NCBI RefSeq assembly: GCF_021531895.1
Contig: NZ_JAFBIX010000010.1
Coordinates: 1 to 64,000, forward strand
Reading direction: 5' to 3'
Source of the DNA: Faecalicatena contorta
GTDB lineage: Bacteria; Bacillota; Clostridia; Lachnospirales; Lachnospiraceae
Length of the DNA stretch: 64,000 bases
This document shows positions 36,480 to 45,861 of the stretch, piece after piece. The number at the start of each line of letters is the position of its first letter. Position 1 is the first letter of the stretch. The notes below the pieces were generated by a model. That model did not search any database, was not told the origin of the DNA, and saw only the letters and a list, made by a program, of their open reading frames with translations. The translations under genes and the position numbers were made by a program.

Positions 36480-37730
36480 ATGGATTTAGCAACTTTAATA
36501 GAAAATGGCATGGATGTGGCGGAAGCATCTGGCCTGCTCATGAACATTATGTGGACCATGATCGGTGCAATTCTCGTATACTTTATGCAGGCTGGTTTTG
36601 CAATGTGTGAGGCCGGTTTTACCAGGGCCAAAAACACAGGTAACATTTTAATGAAAAATATGATGGACTTCGTTCTTGGAAGTTTACTCTTCTTCGTCTT
36701 CGGATTTGCTCTGATGCACGGAAATGACTGGAACGGAATCGTTGGAATCAAAGGATTCTTTAATCCTACCACATTGGCAGATGCAGATGGAATGTTTAAC
36801 GGACTTCCAATCGGAGTATTCATCATCTTCCACACTGTATTCTGCGCAACAGCTGCAACCATCGTATCTGGTTCCATGGCTGAGCGAACAAAATTCGCAG
36901 CTTACCTGGCATACAGTGCAGCCATCAGTATCTTCATCTATCCAGTATCTGGTCACTGGATCTGGGGCGGCGGTTTCTTATCAGAGTTAGGCTTTCATGA
37001 TTTTGCCGGATCTACTGCAGTACATATGGTCGGCGGTATCTGTGCTTTTGTTGGTGCCATGATCCTTGGACCTCGTATTGGAAAATACGGCAAAGATGGC
37101 AAAGCAAAAGCGATTCCGGGACACAACCTTCCAATTGCAGCGCTTGGTGTATTCATCCTGTGGTTCTGCTGGTTCGGATTCAACTGTGGTTCTACAACCG
37201 CTGCAACAACAAGCCTTGGACATATCGCTATGACAACCAACCTTGCAGCCGCTGCAGCAACCTTACTCGCGATGATCGTAACCTGGATTCGTTATGGTAA
37301 GCCTGATGTATCTATGACATTCAACGGTTCTCTTGCCGGTCTCGTTGCAATCACTGCAGGATGTGACGTAGTAAGTGAATGGGAAGCAATCATCATCGGT
37401 ATCATCGCTGGTATCGTAGTCGTATTCTCCGTAGAGATTATCGACCAGAAAGTAAAAGTCGATGATCCAGTTGGTGCTATCAGCGTTCACGGTGTCTGCG
37501 GTGCCCTTGGAACGATCCTTACCGGAGTATTTGGAGACGGATGTGATTTTGTAACACAGCTGATTGGTGTTGGCGCAACAGCATTGTATGTACTCGTAAT
37601 GGCATTCATTGTATTCAAGTTAATCGACAAGACAATCGGACTTCGAGTTTCCCGCGAGGAAGAGATCGATGGTCTGGATGTACACGAACATGGCTCTTCT
37701 GCTTACGCAGACTTCAATTTTAGAATATAG
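36480..37730 (+). CDS. amt: ammonium transporter
   Basis: A 416-residue Amt/Mep/Rh channel with about eleven membrane helices. The twin-His channel motifs lie in AVHMVGGICAFVG and SVHGVCGALGT, and the phenylalanine gate region is near FHTVFCATAATIVSGSMAERT. Imports ammonium and is gated by the GlnK protein encoded upstream. SD AGGAGG lies 6 bases before ATG. The stop is 9 bases before palindromic element R5, which faces the GH2 gene. Confidence 0.95.
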   Translation: MDLATLIENGMDVAEASGLLMNIMWTMIGAILVYFMQAGFAMCEAGFTRAKNTGNILMKNMMDFVLGSLLFFVFGFALMHGNDWNGIVGIKGFFNPTTLADADGMFNGLPIGVFIIFHTVFCATAATIVSGSMAERTKFAAYLAYSAAISIFIYPVSGHWIWGGGFLSELGFHDFAGSTAVHMVGGICAFVGAMILGPRIGKYGKDGKAKAIPGHNLPIAALGVFILWFCWFGFNCGSTTAATTSLGHIAMTTNLAAAAATLLAMIVTWIRYGKPDVSMTFNGSLAGLVAITAGCDVVSEWEAIIIGIIAGIVVVFSVEIIDQKVKVDDPVGAISVHGVCGALGTILTGVFGDGCDFVTQLIGVGATALYVLVMAFIVFKLIDKTIGLRVSREEEIDGLDVHEHGSSAYADFNFRI

Positions 37731-37738
37731 TACGAAAC

Positions 37739-37773
37739 GGGGACGGGGGTTTTTTTCAAAAACCCCCGTCCCC
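37739..37773. repeat. palindromic element R5 (GACGGGGG hairpin)
   Basis: A perfect 16-bp hairpin GGGGACGGGGGTTTTT with a TTC loop. It contains the last codons and stop of the GH2 gene on the minus strand and lies 8 bases after amt on the plus strand, so it may also end both transcripts. Confidence 0.85.
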
Positions 37774-39486
37774 CTCGTCAATTTTCACAATTTCTCGATC
37801 GTAGGTCAGGATTCCATTTACTTCTTCTTCCACATCAGACAACTGGGTGTAGATGGTTGCCGACAATCCTCGTGGGATGTTGGGAAGTATTTCTTTCTTT
37901 ATCAGTTCTCGATAACCTCTGTTCAATTCTTTCTTTGACGTATACACACGATATCCATAGACACTTTGGTACATACTATGTTCTGGGATCCGCCAGGAGA
38001 ATCCTCCGAATTCCGTCAATGCCGTCGCTCTGGTCTCCGAGTGTACTTTCAATGGGAAGAAATAATCGTGGATACTGTGAATATCACCACCTCCCTGATC
38101 GAACCATCCGCTGGCCTGATCGATCAGCCTTGTATGATCCATCTCTCTTGCAATATTCGTCACTGCATTGGCATGAAACTGCCCCCATCCTTCGTTGAAG
38201 ATGACCCAGGTTACAATGGACGGATGGCTATACAGATGCTCGATGGTTCTTCGCATCTCTTCCACAAACTGACGCCGTCCGCGTTCATTTCTCCTTCCCA
38301 GCAGCCACAGATAGGAATCTTTCATTTTTATATGTAAGAATTCCATTGCAGTCGCCAGGTACGTCACATGCCAGGCCTTGTATGGATTCCCTCCATTGAC
38401 CATATCCTGCCACACCAACATTCCCAGGCGGTCACAGTGATAGTACCACCGCTGCGGTTCAATCTTCAGATGCTTTCTGAGCATATTGAATCCCAGATCT
38501 TTCATTGTCTGAATATCGTAGATCATCGCCTCATCACAAGGCGGTGTATACAGCCCCTCCGGCCAATATCCCTGATCCAGTACCCCTTTTTGAAAATACG
38601 GCTGGTTATTCAAAAATATTCTTGGAATTCCTTTCGGATCTCTTGCCACACTAATCTTTCGCATGGCAGCGTAGCTTCGCACATGATCCGCTCCCATCTG
38701 CACTTCTATATTATATAGAAATGGATCTTCCGGGCTCCAGGGATGTGCCTGCGACAGCGGAATCAGAATCTCTTCTCCCACCCCTTTGGTCACCTGAAGT
38801 GGCTGCATTTCCTCAGACGATACGGTAATCGTCACCTCTTCTGCCAATTCCTTTTGAGAAGCCGTCACCTTGACCTGCAAGGCATTCTGATCATAAAGAG
38901 GTGTGACGATAATGTCCGTAATATATTGCTGCGGCACTTCTTCCATCCATACTGTCTGCCAGATTCCACTCTGCGCCGTATAAAACATACCTCCGCGCTT
39001 CAGCTTTTGTTTGCCCCTACTATAATAAGAAGCATCACTGTAATCTTGCACCATCACCAGCAACTCATTCGCTGTATCCGACAAAGCCTCCGTCACATCT
39101 ACAGTAAAAGGCAGATATCCTCCCAGATGTCTTTTCAGAAGCTTTCCATTCACATACACGACCGCATACTGGTCTACCGCACCAAAATGCAACAGCCACC
39201 GTTTTCCTTCTGTCGGCTGCACTTGCCCGGGCAGTGCCCGATGATACCAGAGATATTCTGTCGGCTGCAGCTGGCGGTTCACTCCCGAAAGATCTGCTTC
39301 TGGAGAAAAAGGCACCAGAATTGTGCCATCATATACCTCTGGTTTGGTTCCTTCTCTGGTAATAGCATAGTCCCAACGCCCGTTCAGATTCACATAACTG
39401 TCTCGTTCCATCCGTGGCCTTGGATATTCCTCTAACACATGATTCTCATCTACTCGGTCTGCCCACCTTGTCCGAAGTCTTTTCAT
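37756..39486 (-). CDS. glycoside hydrolase family 2 enzyme (beta-galactosidase/beta-glucuronidase type)
   Basis: A cytoplasmic GH2 enzyme of about 576 residues. A sugar-binding jelly roll (about 30-170) and an Ig-like middle domain (about 180-275) lead to a TIM barrel. The general acid/base Glu is in VIFNEGWGQF and the nucleophile Glu in ALTEFGGFSW. The sugar specificity is unknown. ATG 39486 with AAGGAG 8 bases upstream is chosen over an earlier GTG. The last residues GDGGF and stop are encoded by element R5, so the native end may be shortened. Confidence 0.9.
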   Translation of the reverse strand: MKRLRTRWADRVDENHVLEEYPRPRMERDSYVNLNGRWDYAITREGTKPEVYDGTILVPFSPEADLSGVNRQLQPTEYLWYHRALPGQVQPTEGKRWLLHFGAVDQYAVVYVNGKLLKRHLGGYLPFTVDVTEALSDTANELLVMVQDYSDASYYSRGKQKLKRGGMFYTAQSGIWQTVWMEEVPQQYITDIIVTPLYDQNALQVKVTASQKELAEEVTITVSSEEMQPLQVTKGVGEEILIPLSQAHPWSPEDPFLYNIEVQMGADHVRSYAAMRKISVARDPKGIPRIFLNNQPYFQKGVLDQGYWPEGLYTPPCDEAMIYDIQTMKDLGFNMLRKHLKIEPQRWYYHCDRLGMLVWQDMVNGGNPYKAWHVTYLATAMEFLHIKMKDSYLWLLGRRNERGRRQFVEEMRRTIEHLYSHPSIVTWVIFNEGWGQFHANAVTNIAREMDHTRLIDQASGWFDQGGGDIHSIHDYFFPLKVHSETRATALTEFGGFSWRIPEHSMYQSVYGYRVYTSKKELNRGYRELIKKEILPNIPRGLSATIYTQLSDVEEEVNGILTYDREIVKIDEGDGGF

Positions 39487-39498
39487 CACATCCACTCC

Positions 39499-40122
39499 TT
39501 ACAATTCTAATAGATAAAGCTGCTTATCAATCTCTGGATCCGTGGTACAGACTGCAATCCCTGCATCCACATTGGCCCTATGATACTCTTGATAATAATA
39601 TCTCTCTGGGAATTCTTCCGGCTGATCTTTTAGATAAGGGCTGTCATTCTCATCCCATCCAATCTCGAATGAACGTGTATCCAGCGCCATGCCCCGCCGA
39701 GTTGCCTTCAGAAAGCTCTCCTTCAACACCCAATACCGGAAGAATCGTCGTGTCCGCTCCTGCTCCTCAGTCTGCATCAGGTGCTCATATTCCGCCTGAC
39801 AGAAGAACCTCCTTGCCACCGCTTCCCGCAAGTCCTTGACCACTTCCAGGTCACACCCTACTTTGGCTCCTTGCGTATCACTGAACGCACACAGCACATA
39901 ATTTCCCGAATGAGAGAGATTATAGACAACCTCATCGAGTAAACCATACCGTTCTTTTACCCGCATCCACAGACTCCACGCTCCTACACTTTGTGCCCGG
40001 TCAATCAGATGATGATGCCTGTCAGCCTTCTCCTTACGCCATTCGGGAAGTTCTCGATAATATGTCCGATATGTTTCTTCTATTAATAATGGGGTGATAT
40101 CTGCCATCCAGACTCTTACCAT
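39499..40122 (-). CDS. 4'-phosphopantetheinyl transferase (Sfp type)
   Basis: A 207-residue enzyme that attaches 4'-phosphopantetheine from CoA to carrier proteins. The two family motifs are GCDLEVV (Mg/CoA binding Asp) and FRYWVLKESFLKATRRG (WxxKESxxK). Size suits Sfp-type rather than AcpS. ATG 40122 with AGGAGG 5 bases upstream is the start; a longer frame of 230 codons begins without a site. It is 12 bases upstream of the GH2 gene on the same strand. No polyketide or peptide synthase is near. Confidence 0.9.
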   Translation of the reverse strand: MVRVWMADITPLLIEETYRTYYRELPEWRKEKADRHHHLIDRAQSVGAWSLWMRVKERYGLLDEVVYNLSHSGNYVLCAFSDTQGAKVGCDLEVVKDLREAVARRFFCQAEYEHLMQTEEQERTRRFFRYWVLKESFLKATRRGMALDTRSFEIGWDENDSPYLKDQPEEFPERYYYQEYHRANVDAGIAVCTTDPEIDKQLYLLEL

Positions 40123-40219
40123 AATTGCCTCCTGCACTTTTGACGATCTTATAGGAATTCTATTTCTACTATTATATATGTAGTGTACCACAGATTATAA
40201 AATATTTTCCAAAAAAGTG

Positions 40220-40282
40220 TTGACATTCAAATATTCATGCGTTAGTATAACATTAGTTTTTCGCACTTTAAACAGTTAAAGT
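40220..40282 (+). promoter_or_regulatory. promoter and palindrome upstream of aroF-aroB-SDR
   Basis: A consensus -35 TTGACA (40220-40225), a 17-base spacer and a -10 TAGTAT (40243-40248) are followed by the inverted repeat ACTTTAA-ACAG-TTAAAGT (40265-40282). The repeat lies just downstream of the predicted start, a good place for an operator. Confidence 0.6.
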
Positions 40283-40339
40283 TTTACAGTGTGAATATTT
40301 AGACAATCTGACAAGTATTGAAATATATGGAGGAGTACT

Positions 40340-41356
40340 ATGATTATTGTATTAAAACCACGCGCGACGAAAGATGACTTGTCCCGTGTCGAGCAATTGA
40401 TCAAGAGGAAGGGTCTGGACACTCATGTTGTGGAAGGTGCTGAGATGACCATCATCGGATGTATTGGGGACACAACGCAGGTTGACCCGAAACTCTTTGA
40501 AGTAGACAAGGCTGTTGATAAGGTTATGCACGTTCAAGAACCTTACAAACTGGCGAACCGTGCATTCCATCCAGAAGACTCCATCGTAGATGTATCTGGT
40601 GTTAAGGTCGGCGGCGGTCATCTGGCATTGATTGCCGGTCCTTGCTCTGTCGAATCTGTTGACCAGGTTCTGGAGATTGCAAAGGCTGCCAAAGCTTCCG
40701 GTGCTAATTTATTAAGAGGCGGTGCTTTCAAACCTAGAACCAGCCCTTATTCTTTCCAGGGCCTTGGACTGGAAGGTCTGGACATCTTATGTGAAGCCAA
40801 AGCTGCAACTGGTCTTCCAATCGTAACAGAACTGATGTCCCCACAATATCTGGATGTTTTCAACGAAAAAGTCGATCTGATCCAGATTGGCGCCCGCAAC
40901 ATGCAGAACTTCGATCTCTTAAAGCAGTTAGGACAGCTTGACCGTCCGATTCTCTTAAAGAGAGGTCTCAACGCGACCTATGAAGAATGGATCATGTCCG
41001 CAGAATATATCATGGCTGCCGGTAATGAAAATGTCATCCTCTGCGAACGCGGAATCCGTACTTTTGAAACTTACACCAGAAATACTCTGGATCTCCAGAG
41101 CATTCCGGTGCTCCGCAGACTGACACATCTCCCTGTTGTCGTAGACCCAAGCCACGCCGGCGGTAAATGGTGGCTTGTAGAACCAATGGCAAAGGCTGCG
41201 ATCGCTGCAGGCGCAGACGGACTCATGGTAGAAGTCCACAATGACCCGGAATGTGCGCTGTGTGATGGTGCGCAGTCATTAAAACCCGCCAAATACGATA
41301 CCCTTATCAAAGAAGTTTCCCAGATTGCCAAAGTGATCGGGAAGCAGATGTCATAA
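40340..41356 (+). CDS. aroF: 3-deoxy-7-phosphoheptulonate synthase (type I beta)
   Basis: Condenses PEP and erythrose-4-phosphate in the first step of chorismate synthesis. The 338-residue protein has an N-terminal ferredoxin-like regulatory domain (about 1-80, IIVLKPRATKDDLSRVEQLI) before the TIM barrel. This is the Thermotoga-type allosteric form. Barrel motifs include IAGPCSVES, GGAFKPRTSPY and PVVVDPSHAGG. SD GGAGG lies 8 bases before ATG. aroB follows after 13 bases. Confidence 0.95.
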   Translation: MIIVLKPRATKDDLSRVEQLIKRKGLDTHVVEGAEMTIIGCIGDTTQVDPKLFEVDKAVDKVMHVQEPYKLANRAFHPEDSIVDVSGVKVGGGHLALIAGPCSVESVDQVLEIAKAAKASGANLLRGGAFKPRTSPYSFQGLGLEGLDILCEAKAATGLPIVTELMSPQYLDVFNEKVDLIQIGARNMQNFDLLKQLGQLDRPILLKRGLNATYEEWIMSAEYIMAAGNENVILCERGIRTFETYTRNTLDLQSIPVLRRLTHLPVVVDPSHAGGKWWLVEPMAKAAIAAGADGLMVEVHNDPECALCDGAQSLKPAKYDTLIKEVSQIAKVIGKQMS

Positions 41357-41369
41357 TCAGGAGTAACCT

Positions 41370-42431
41370 ATGAAGTTAACCGTGAATCTGGGAAAAAACA
41401 GCTATCCCATCTATATTGAAAATAACATCCTGTCCCAGGCCGCTTCTTATATCGCTGACGTGTTCTCTGGCAAACGAATCATGATCATCTCAGATGATCA
41501 TGTATTTCCTCTCTATGGAGAGAAACTCATTGCCGGACTATCAGACAGTTACGAATGCCACCATGTTGTACTTCCTCACGGAGAAGCCACAAAAGATTTC
41601 CAGACACTCCCCGGCGTCTACAGTGCTATGCTTAACGCCAAGATCTCCCGGAGTGATCTGGTCATCGCACTTGGCGGCGGCGTCATTGGTGATCTGGCTG
41701 GTTTTGCCGCATCCAGTTACCTGCGCGGTGTCAAGTTGGTACAGATTCCAACATCACTTCTCGCACAGGTAGATTCTTCCGTCGGCGGCAAGGTCGCTGT
41801 AGACTTGCCACAAGGAAAGAATCTGGTTGGCGCATTCTATCAGCCCGCACTGGTACTCATTGATCCGTTGGTACTGAACACATTGGAGGAACGATTTATC
41901 AGCGATGGTATGGGAGAGGTTATCAAATACGGCTGTATCAAAGATGCACAATTATTCCACACCTTGGAATCGCACAGTTCTTTTGATGATCTGAAAGAAG
42001 AACTGCCTGCCATCATTCAACGATGCGTAGATATCAAACGCGTGGTTGTAGAACACGATCAATTCGACACTGGCGAACGTATGCTCCTGAACTTCGGACA
42101 TACGCTCGGACATACCATCGAACAACATTTTAACTATGGAAGAGAAAGCCATGGAGAGGCCGTGTCCATCGGCATGTACCAGCTCACGCTGCTGGCCGAA
42201 GCCCAGGGTCTGACCGCCTCCGGAACCGCTGACCGCATACGAAAAGTATTGGATATATATGGTCTGCCTCATGCGTGCAATCTGCCGCTTCGAGATCTGA
42301 CCGCAGCAATTGCTCTTGACAAGAAAAATCTGAACAACAAGTTAAATATTATCCTGTTGCATGATATCGGCTCCAGTTATATATACCCTGCAACCATTGA
42401 ATTTTTTAACCAATATGATCAAAACATATAA
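41370..42431 (+). CDS. aroB: 3-dehydroquinate synthase
   Basis: Converts DAHP to 3-dehydroquinate with NAD and zinc. The 353-residue protein has the nucleotide motif GGGVIGDLAGF and the substrate-contact segment PTSLLAQVDSSVGGK. The Glu/His zinc ligands are in GMGEVIKYG, NFGHTLGHTIE and ESHGEAVSIG. It directly follows aroF, giving the first two shikimate-pathway steps in one operon. Length is standard. Confidence 0.95.
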   Translation: MKLTVNLGKNSYPIYIENNILSQAASYIADVFSGKRIMIISDDHVFPLYGEKLIAGLSDSYECHHVVLPHGEATKDFQTLPGVYSAMLNAKISRSDLVIALGGGVIGDLAGFAASSYLRGVKLVQIPTSLLAQVDSSVGGKVAVDLPQGKNLVGAFYQPALVLIDPLVLNTLEERFISDGMGEVIKYGCIKDAQLFHTLESHSSFDDLKEELPAIIQRCVDIKRVVVEHDQFDTGERMLLNFGHTLGHTIEQHFNYGRESHGEAVSIGMYQLTLLAEAQGLTASGTADRIRKVLDIYGLPHACNLPLRDLTAAIALDKKNLNNKLNIILLHDIGSSYIYPATIEFFNQYDQNI

Positions 42432-42446
42432 TATGGAGGAATCATC

Positions 42447-43190
42447 ATGAAATTAGAAGGAAAAATCGCCATCATAACCGGCGCCGGAAAGGGAATCGGA
42501 CGTGAAGCCGCACTGGCTGTCGCCGCTGAAGGTGCCACCGTCGTTGCTGTCGCAAGAACACAGGCAGACCTGGATGAAACAGTAAGAATGATCGAAGATA
42601 ACGGTGGAAAGGCAATCTCTTTGTCCCACGACCTTACCATAGAGGCTGAAGTCCAGGCTATGGTAGATACTGTAGTAGAAAAATACGGAAGGATCGACAT
42701 TCTGGTCAATAATGCCGGCGGATATCCAAAGGAAATCTATAAGAACATTGAGCATCAGGCAATCAAACTCTGGGAGTGGTCCGAAGAACAATGGGATCAG
42801 ATCATCAAGACCAACATCAAGATTCCATTCTTCTGCTTCAAGCATGTTCTGCCAGTAATGATAAAGCAGGGCAGCGGACGAGTTGTCAGCGTTTCTTCCA
42901 GAATGGGAAGAATTGCATCTCAGATGGGTGCTTATTCTGTCGCCAAAGGCGCCATCGTCACCATGACCAAGACAGCCGCTATCCAGACCAAAGAATACGG
43001 CATCCAAGTCAATGCAGTAGCACCGGCAATCGTCGACACTCCGGGACAGCGCGTATATAATCACTCCGTCGGACAGGATGATGCGGTTATGGGAAGCGCC
43101 ACAGATGTAGCCAACGCCATCGTCTACTTACTGACCGATGCACCTCTGGTCATGACCGGACAATGTATCGATCTATATACAACAGTATAA
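42447..43190 (+). CDS. short-chain dehydrogenase/reductase
   Basis: A 247-residue classical SDR. It has the cofactor loop TGAGKGIG (about 10-17), the structural NNAGG, and the catalytic Ser and Tyr-Lys in SVSSRMG and YSVAK. The substrate is not indicated; relatives include 3-oxoacyl reductases and polyol dehydrogenases. It is the third gene after aroF and aroB (16-base gap), but a link to the shikimate pathway is only contextual. A terminator follows. Confidence 0.88.
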   Translation: MKLEGKIAIITGAGKGIGREAALAVAAEGATVVAVARTQADLDETVRMIEDNGGKAISLSHDLTIEAEVQAMVDTVVEKYGRIDILVNNAGGYPKEIYKNIEHQAIKLWEWSEEQWDQIIKTNIKIPFFCFKHVLPVMIKQGSGRVVSVSSRMGRIASQMGAYSVAKGAIVTMTKTAAIQTKEYGIQVNAVAPAIVDTPGQRVYNHSVGQDDAVMGSATDVANAIVYLLTDAPLVMTGQCIDLYTTV

Positions 43191-43206
43191 GAACAGTATA
43201 AAATGC

Positions 43207-43239
43207 AAAAATCGTTGCCTTCGAAGCGACGATTTTTTA
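43207..43239 (+). terminator. terminator of the aroF operon
   Basis: A hairpin AAAATCGTTG...CGACGATTTT followed by TT, 17 bases after the SDR stop. It closes the plus-strand operon. Confidence 0.82.
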
Positions 43240-43276
43240 TGTCAGATATACATAGTTACATATAAGCAATAAAATA

Positions 43277-43348
43277 GGACTGCATGTTTGGGAGGAGTGC
43301 AGCCCTGAGGAAAAAGTTATGAAAAAGAATTTAAGTGTTGTTCCTTAG
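43277..43348 (+). other. hairpin with purine-rich loop and 9-codon ORF
   Basis: GGACTGCA pairs with TGCAGCCC (one mismatch) around a loop containing GGGAGGAG. It is followed by GAGG, 8 bases and an ATG-led reading frame of nine codons (MKKNLSVVP, 43319-43348). The unit is not attached to any gene; downstream lie an AT-rich stretch with a TGTGATGAAAA direct repeat and element R6. It might be a leader peptide remnant or a small RNA. Nothing else is seen in 43240-43451. Confidence 0.35.
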
Positions 43349-43451
43349 AACAATTATAGTATACCCAGAATCTGTGATGAAAATGTGATGAAAATGCAAA
43401 CTAATTGTTAACATTTTGAAACACAAATATGAAACAACCGCTAAATATGTG

Positions 43452-43516
43452 CAAAAAGGTACAGGGCATTTTACAAAAGGGGACGTAGTATTTTGCAAAA
43501 ATACTACGTCCCCTTT
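43452..43516. repeat. palindromic element R6 (GACGTAG subfamily)
   Basis: A GGTACAGGGC side motif and a hairpin GGGGACGTAGTATTTT...AATACTACGTCCCC, followed by TTTTT. It lies just after araB on the minus strand. Element R7, the same subfamily and orientation, lies at the other side of the arabinose locus. Confidence 0.85.
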
Positions 43517-43524
43517 TTACCTTT

Positions 43525-45123
43525 TTATAGTTCTTCACATGCTTTCCGCTCTATATCCAGACCTTTTTTGTATCTTTCCATGAATACTTCGTATCCTGCC
43601 ACTCCTTCTGGGTCTGGATCGATTCTTGAGCCTGCATCTTCGCCGAATACTTTATGATTCAGATAATCGCCCAATGCTTCGCCTTCTTCTTTTTGTACCA
43701 TGTATGCCGCAAGGATTGCCATTCCCCAGGGGCCGCCTTCTCCTGCGGTCTCCATGACTACAACCGGTGTATTGATGGCATCTGCCAGGACTTTCTGTCC
43801 TACGCCTTTGGTCTTGAACAATCCGCCGTGTCCCAGGACGGTATCAATCTCTACGCCTTCTTCTTTGGTGAGGATATCCATTCCGACTTTGATGACGCCT
43901 AACGCTGTATATAGATGGGAGCGCATAAAGTTTGCCAGGGTGAACTTGCTCTCTGGGGTTCTTACTACCATCGGTCTTCCTTTTTCAACCGCTGTAATTG
44001 GCTCTCCTGCATAATTTCCGTAAGAGAGGATTCCTCCACAGTCAACATCGCCTTCCAGCGCTTTGTTATAAAGGGTACCATACATCTTATCCATGCCTAC
44101 ATCTGCACCGATGCTGTCTGCAAATTCTTTGAAAAGGCCTACCCAGGCGTTCAGGTCAGTGGTTCCGTTATTGGAGTGTACCATTGCCACAAGGCTTCCG
44201 TCTGGTGTCGTAACCATGTCAATCTCTGTATGCAGGTTTTTCAATGGCTTCTCCAGTACTACCATAGAGAAGAAGGATGTTCCTGCGGAAATGTTGCTGG
44301 TGCGCTTGGCAACGCTGTTGGTCGCTACCATTCCGGTTCCTGCATCTCCTTCCGGTGCACACAACGGAATTCCAGCTTCCAGATTGCCAGATTCATCCAG
44401 AAGTCTTGCTCCCTCTTCCGTCAAGACTCCGGCTGCCTCTCCTGCCACCAGCACTTTTGGCAGAATCTCTCGAATCTTCCACGGATAATTCTTATCTGCC
44501 ACGAGATGATCGAACTTCTGAATCATCTCTTCGTCATAATCTCCGGTTGCCATATCAATCGGGAACATACCGGAAGCATCGCCAACTCCCAGCACTTTCT
44601 CTCCCGTCATCTTCCAGTGAATGTATCCTGCAAGTGTCGTCATATAGGTAATATCCTTTACATGATCTGCATCATCCAGGATTGCCTGATACAGATGTGC
44701 GATACTCCATCTCAGAGGAATATTATACTGGAACAGATCAATCAGAACCTCAGCCGCTGCACCTGTATTACTATTTCTCCAGGTTGCAAATGGCGCCAGA
44801 AGATTTCCTTCCTTATCAAATGCCATATATCCGTGCATCATCGCGCTGAAGCCGATTGCTCCAAGCTTTTTAATCACAACTCCATATTCTTTCTGCACAT
44901 TCTCTGCCAGATCTCTGTAGCTATCTCTCAAACCTGTCCAGATATCATCGAGCGTATACGTCCAGATACCATTTTCGAAACGATTTTCCCAACTGTGACT
45001 TCCAGATGCGATTGGATTGTGATTCTCATCGATCAATACGGACTTAATCCTCGTAGAGCCAAATTCAATTCCAAGAAATGCTCTTCCGCTCTCGATCAAT
45101 TGCTTTACATCACTCATGTTCAT
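43525..45123 (-). CDS. araB: L-ribulokinase / FGGY-family pentulose kinase
   Basis: A 532-residue FGGY kinase that phosphorylates L-ribulose in arabinose catabolism. Domain I begins [17 protein letters not shown] (phosphate-1 loop) and the C-terminal half has [12 protein letters not shown] and [10 protein letters not shown] (phosphate-2/adenosine regions). The family alone could mean xylulose. The adjoining araD and araA remnant favour L-ribulose. GAGGAGG lies 4 bases before ATG 45123, with a second ATG two codons in. It is the last gene of the operon, 17 bases after araD. Confidence 0.88.
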   Translation of the reverse strand: MNMSDVKQLIESGRAFLGIEFGSTRIKSVLIDENHNPIASGSHSWENRFENGIWTYTLDDIWTGLRDSYRDLAENVQKEYGVVIKKLGAIGFSAMMHGYMAFDKEGNLLAPFATWRNSNTGAAAEVLIDLFQYNIPLRWSIAHLYQAILDDADHVKDITYMTTLAGYIHWKMTGEKVLGVGDASGMFPIDMATGDYDEEMIQKFDHLVADKNYPWKIREILPKVLVAGEAAGVLTEEGARLLDESGNLEAGIPLCAPEGDAGTGMVATNSVAKRTSNISAGTSFFSMVVLEKPLKNLHTEIDMVTTPDGSLVAMVHSNNGTTDLNAWVGLFKEFADSIGADVGMDKMYGTLYNKALEGDVDCGGILSYGNYAGEPITAVEKGRPMVVRTPESKFTLANFMRSHLYTALGVIKVGMDILTKEEGVEIDTVLGHGGLFKTKGVGQKVLADAINTPVVVMETAGEGGPWGMAILAAYMVQKEEGEALGDYLNHKVFGEDAGSRIDPDPEGVAGYEVFMERYKKGLDIERKACEEL

Positions 45124-45140
45124 TAGCCTCCTCTTATTTT

Positions 45141-45842
45141 TTATTTCCCCGGCTGCCCGTAATAAGCATTCGCGCCGTGTTTTCTATAATAGTGCTTATC
45201 CTGCAGTTCCTGCGGCGCAGGCTGATTCTGTGGATTGATCATCTCACAGCGTGCTGCCATCTTCGCCACTTCTTCCAGAACCACTGCATTATGTACTGCC
45301 TCATGGGCATCCTTTCCCCAGGTAAATGGTCCATGATTCTTACACAATACCGCCGGTGTCGCAGCGTAATCCAGTCCATTTTTCTCAAATTCATCTGCAA
45401 TCAGGATTCCCGTATTCTTCTCGTATGCTTCTTCAATCTCCTCTTTTGTCAGATTTCTCACACAAGGAATCTCCCCATAGAGATAATCCGCATGGGTCGT
45501 CCCATAACATGGAATTCCTCTTCCGGCCTGCGCCCAGCTCGTTGCCCATGAAGAATGCGTATGTACGATTCCTCCTACGTTCGGGAAGCGATTGTAAAGA
45601 ACAACATGGGTATCAGTATCGGAAGACGGATTATATCTTCCTTCTACTTTATTACCGTCCAGATCCACAACCACCATATCTTCCGGTGTCAGCTTCTCAT
45701 ATTCTACTCCACTCGGCTTAATGACGAACAAGCCACTCTCTCGGTCAATACCACTTACATTTCCCCAGGTAAATGTTACCAGATCGTATTTGGGGAGAAG
45801 CATATTCGCTTCATATACTTCTTGTTTTAATTTTTCAAGCAT
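45141..45842 (-). CDS. araD: L-ribulose-5-phosphate 4-epimerase
   Basis: Converts L-ribulose-5-phosphate to D-xylulose-5-phosphate. The 233-residue class II aldolase-fold enzyme has the zinc ligands in [12 protein letters not shown] and a later His in [11 protein letters not shown]. The start [19 protein letters not shown] matches the family. It lies between araB and the araA remnant in one operon, giving the last step into the pentose phosphate pathway. Confidence 0.94.
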   Translation of the reverse strand: MLEKLKQEVYEANMLLPKYDLVTFTWGNVSGIDRESGLFVIKPSGVEYEKLTPEDMVVVDLDGNKVEGRYNPSSDTDTHVVLYNRFPNVGGIVHTHSSWATSWAQAGRGIPCYGTTHADYLYGEIPCVRNLTKEEIEEAYEKNTGILIADEFEKNGLDYAATPAVLCKNHGPFTWGKDAHEAVHNAVVLEEVAKMAARCEMINPQNQPAPQELQDKHYYRKHGANAYYGQPGK

Positions 45843-45861
45843 CTTTTCCTACCTCTTCTTA

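Noticed and set aside
36449-36877. Antisense frame opposite amt
   Set aside because: Shadow of a conserved membrane protein gene; no start signal or known motif.
43915-45126. 403-codon plus-strand frame opposite araB
   Set aside because: Antisense to a clear kinase gene, with no domain or ribosome site; an antiparallel codon shadow.
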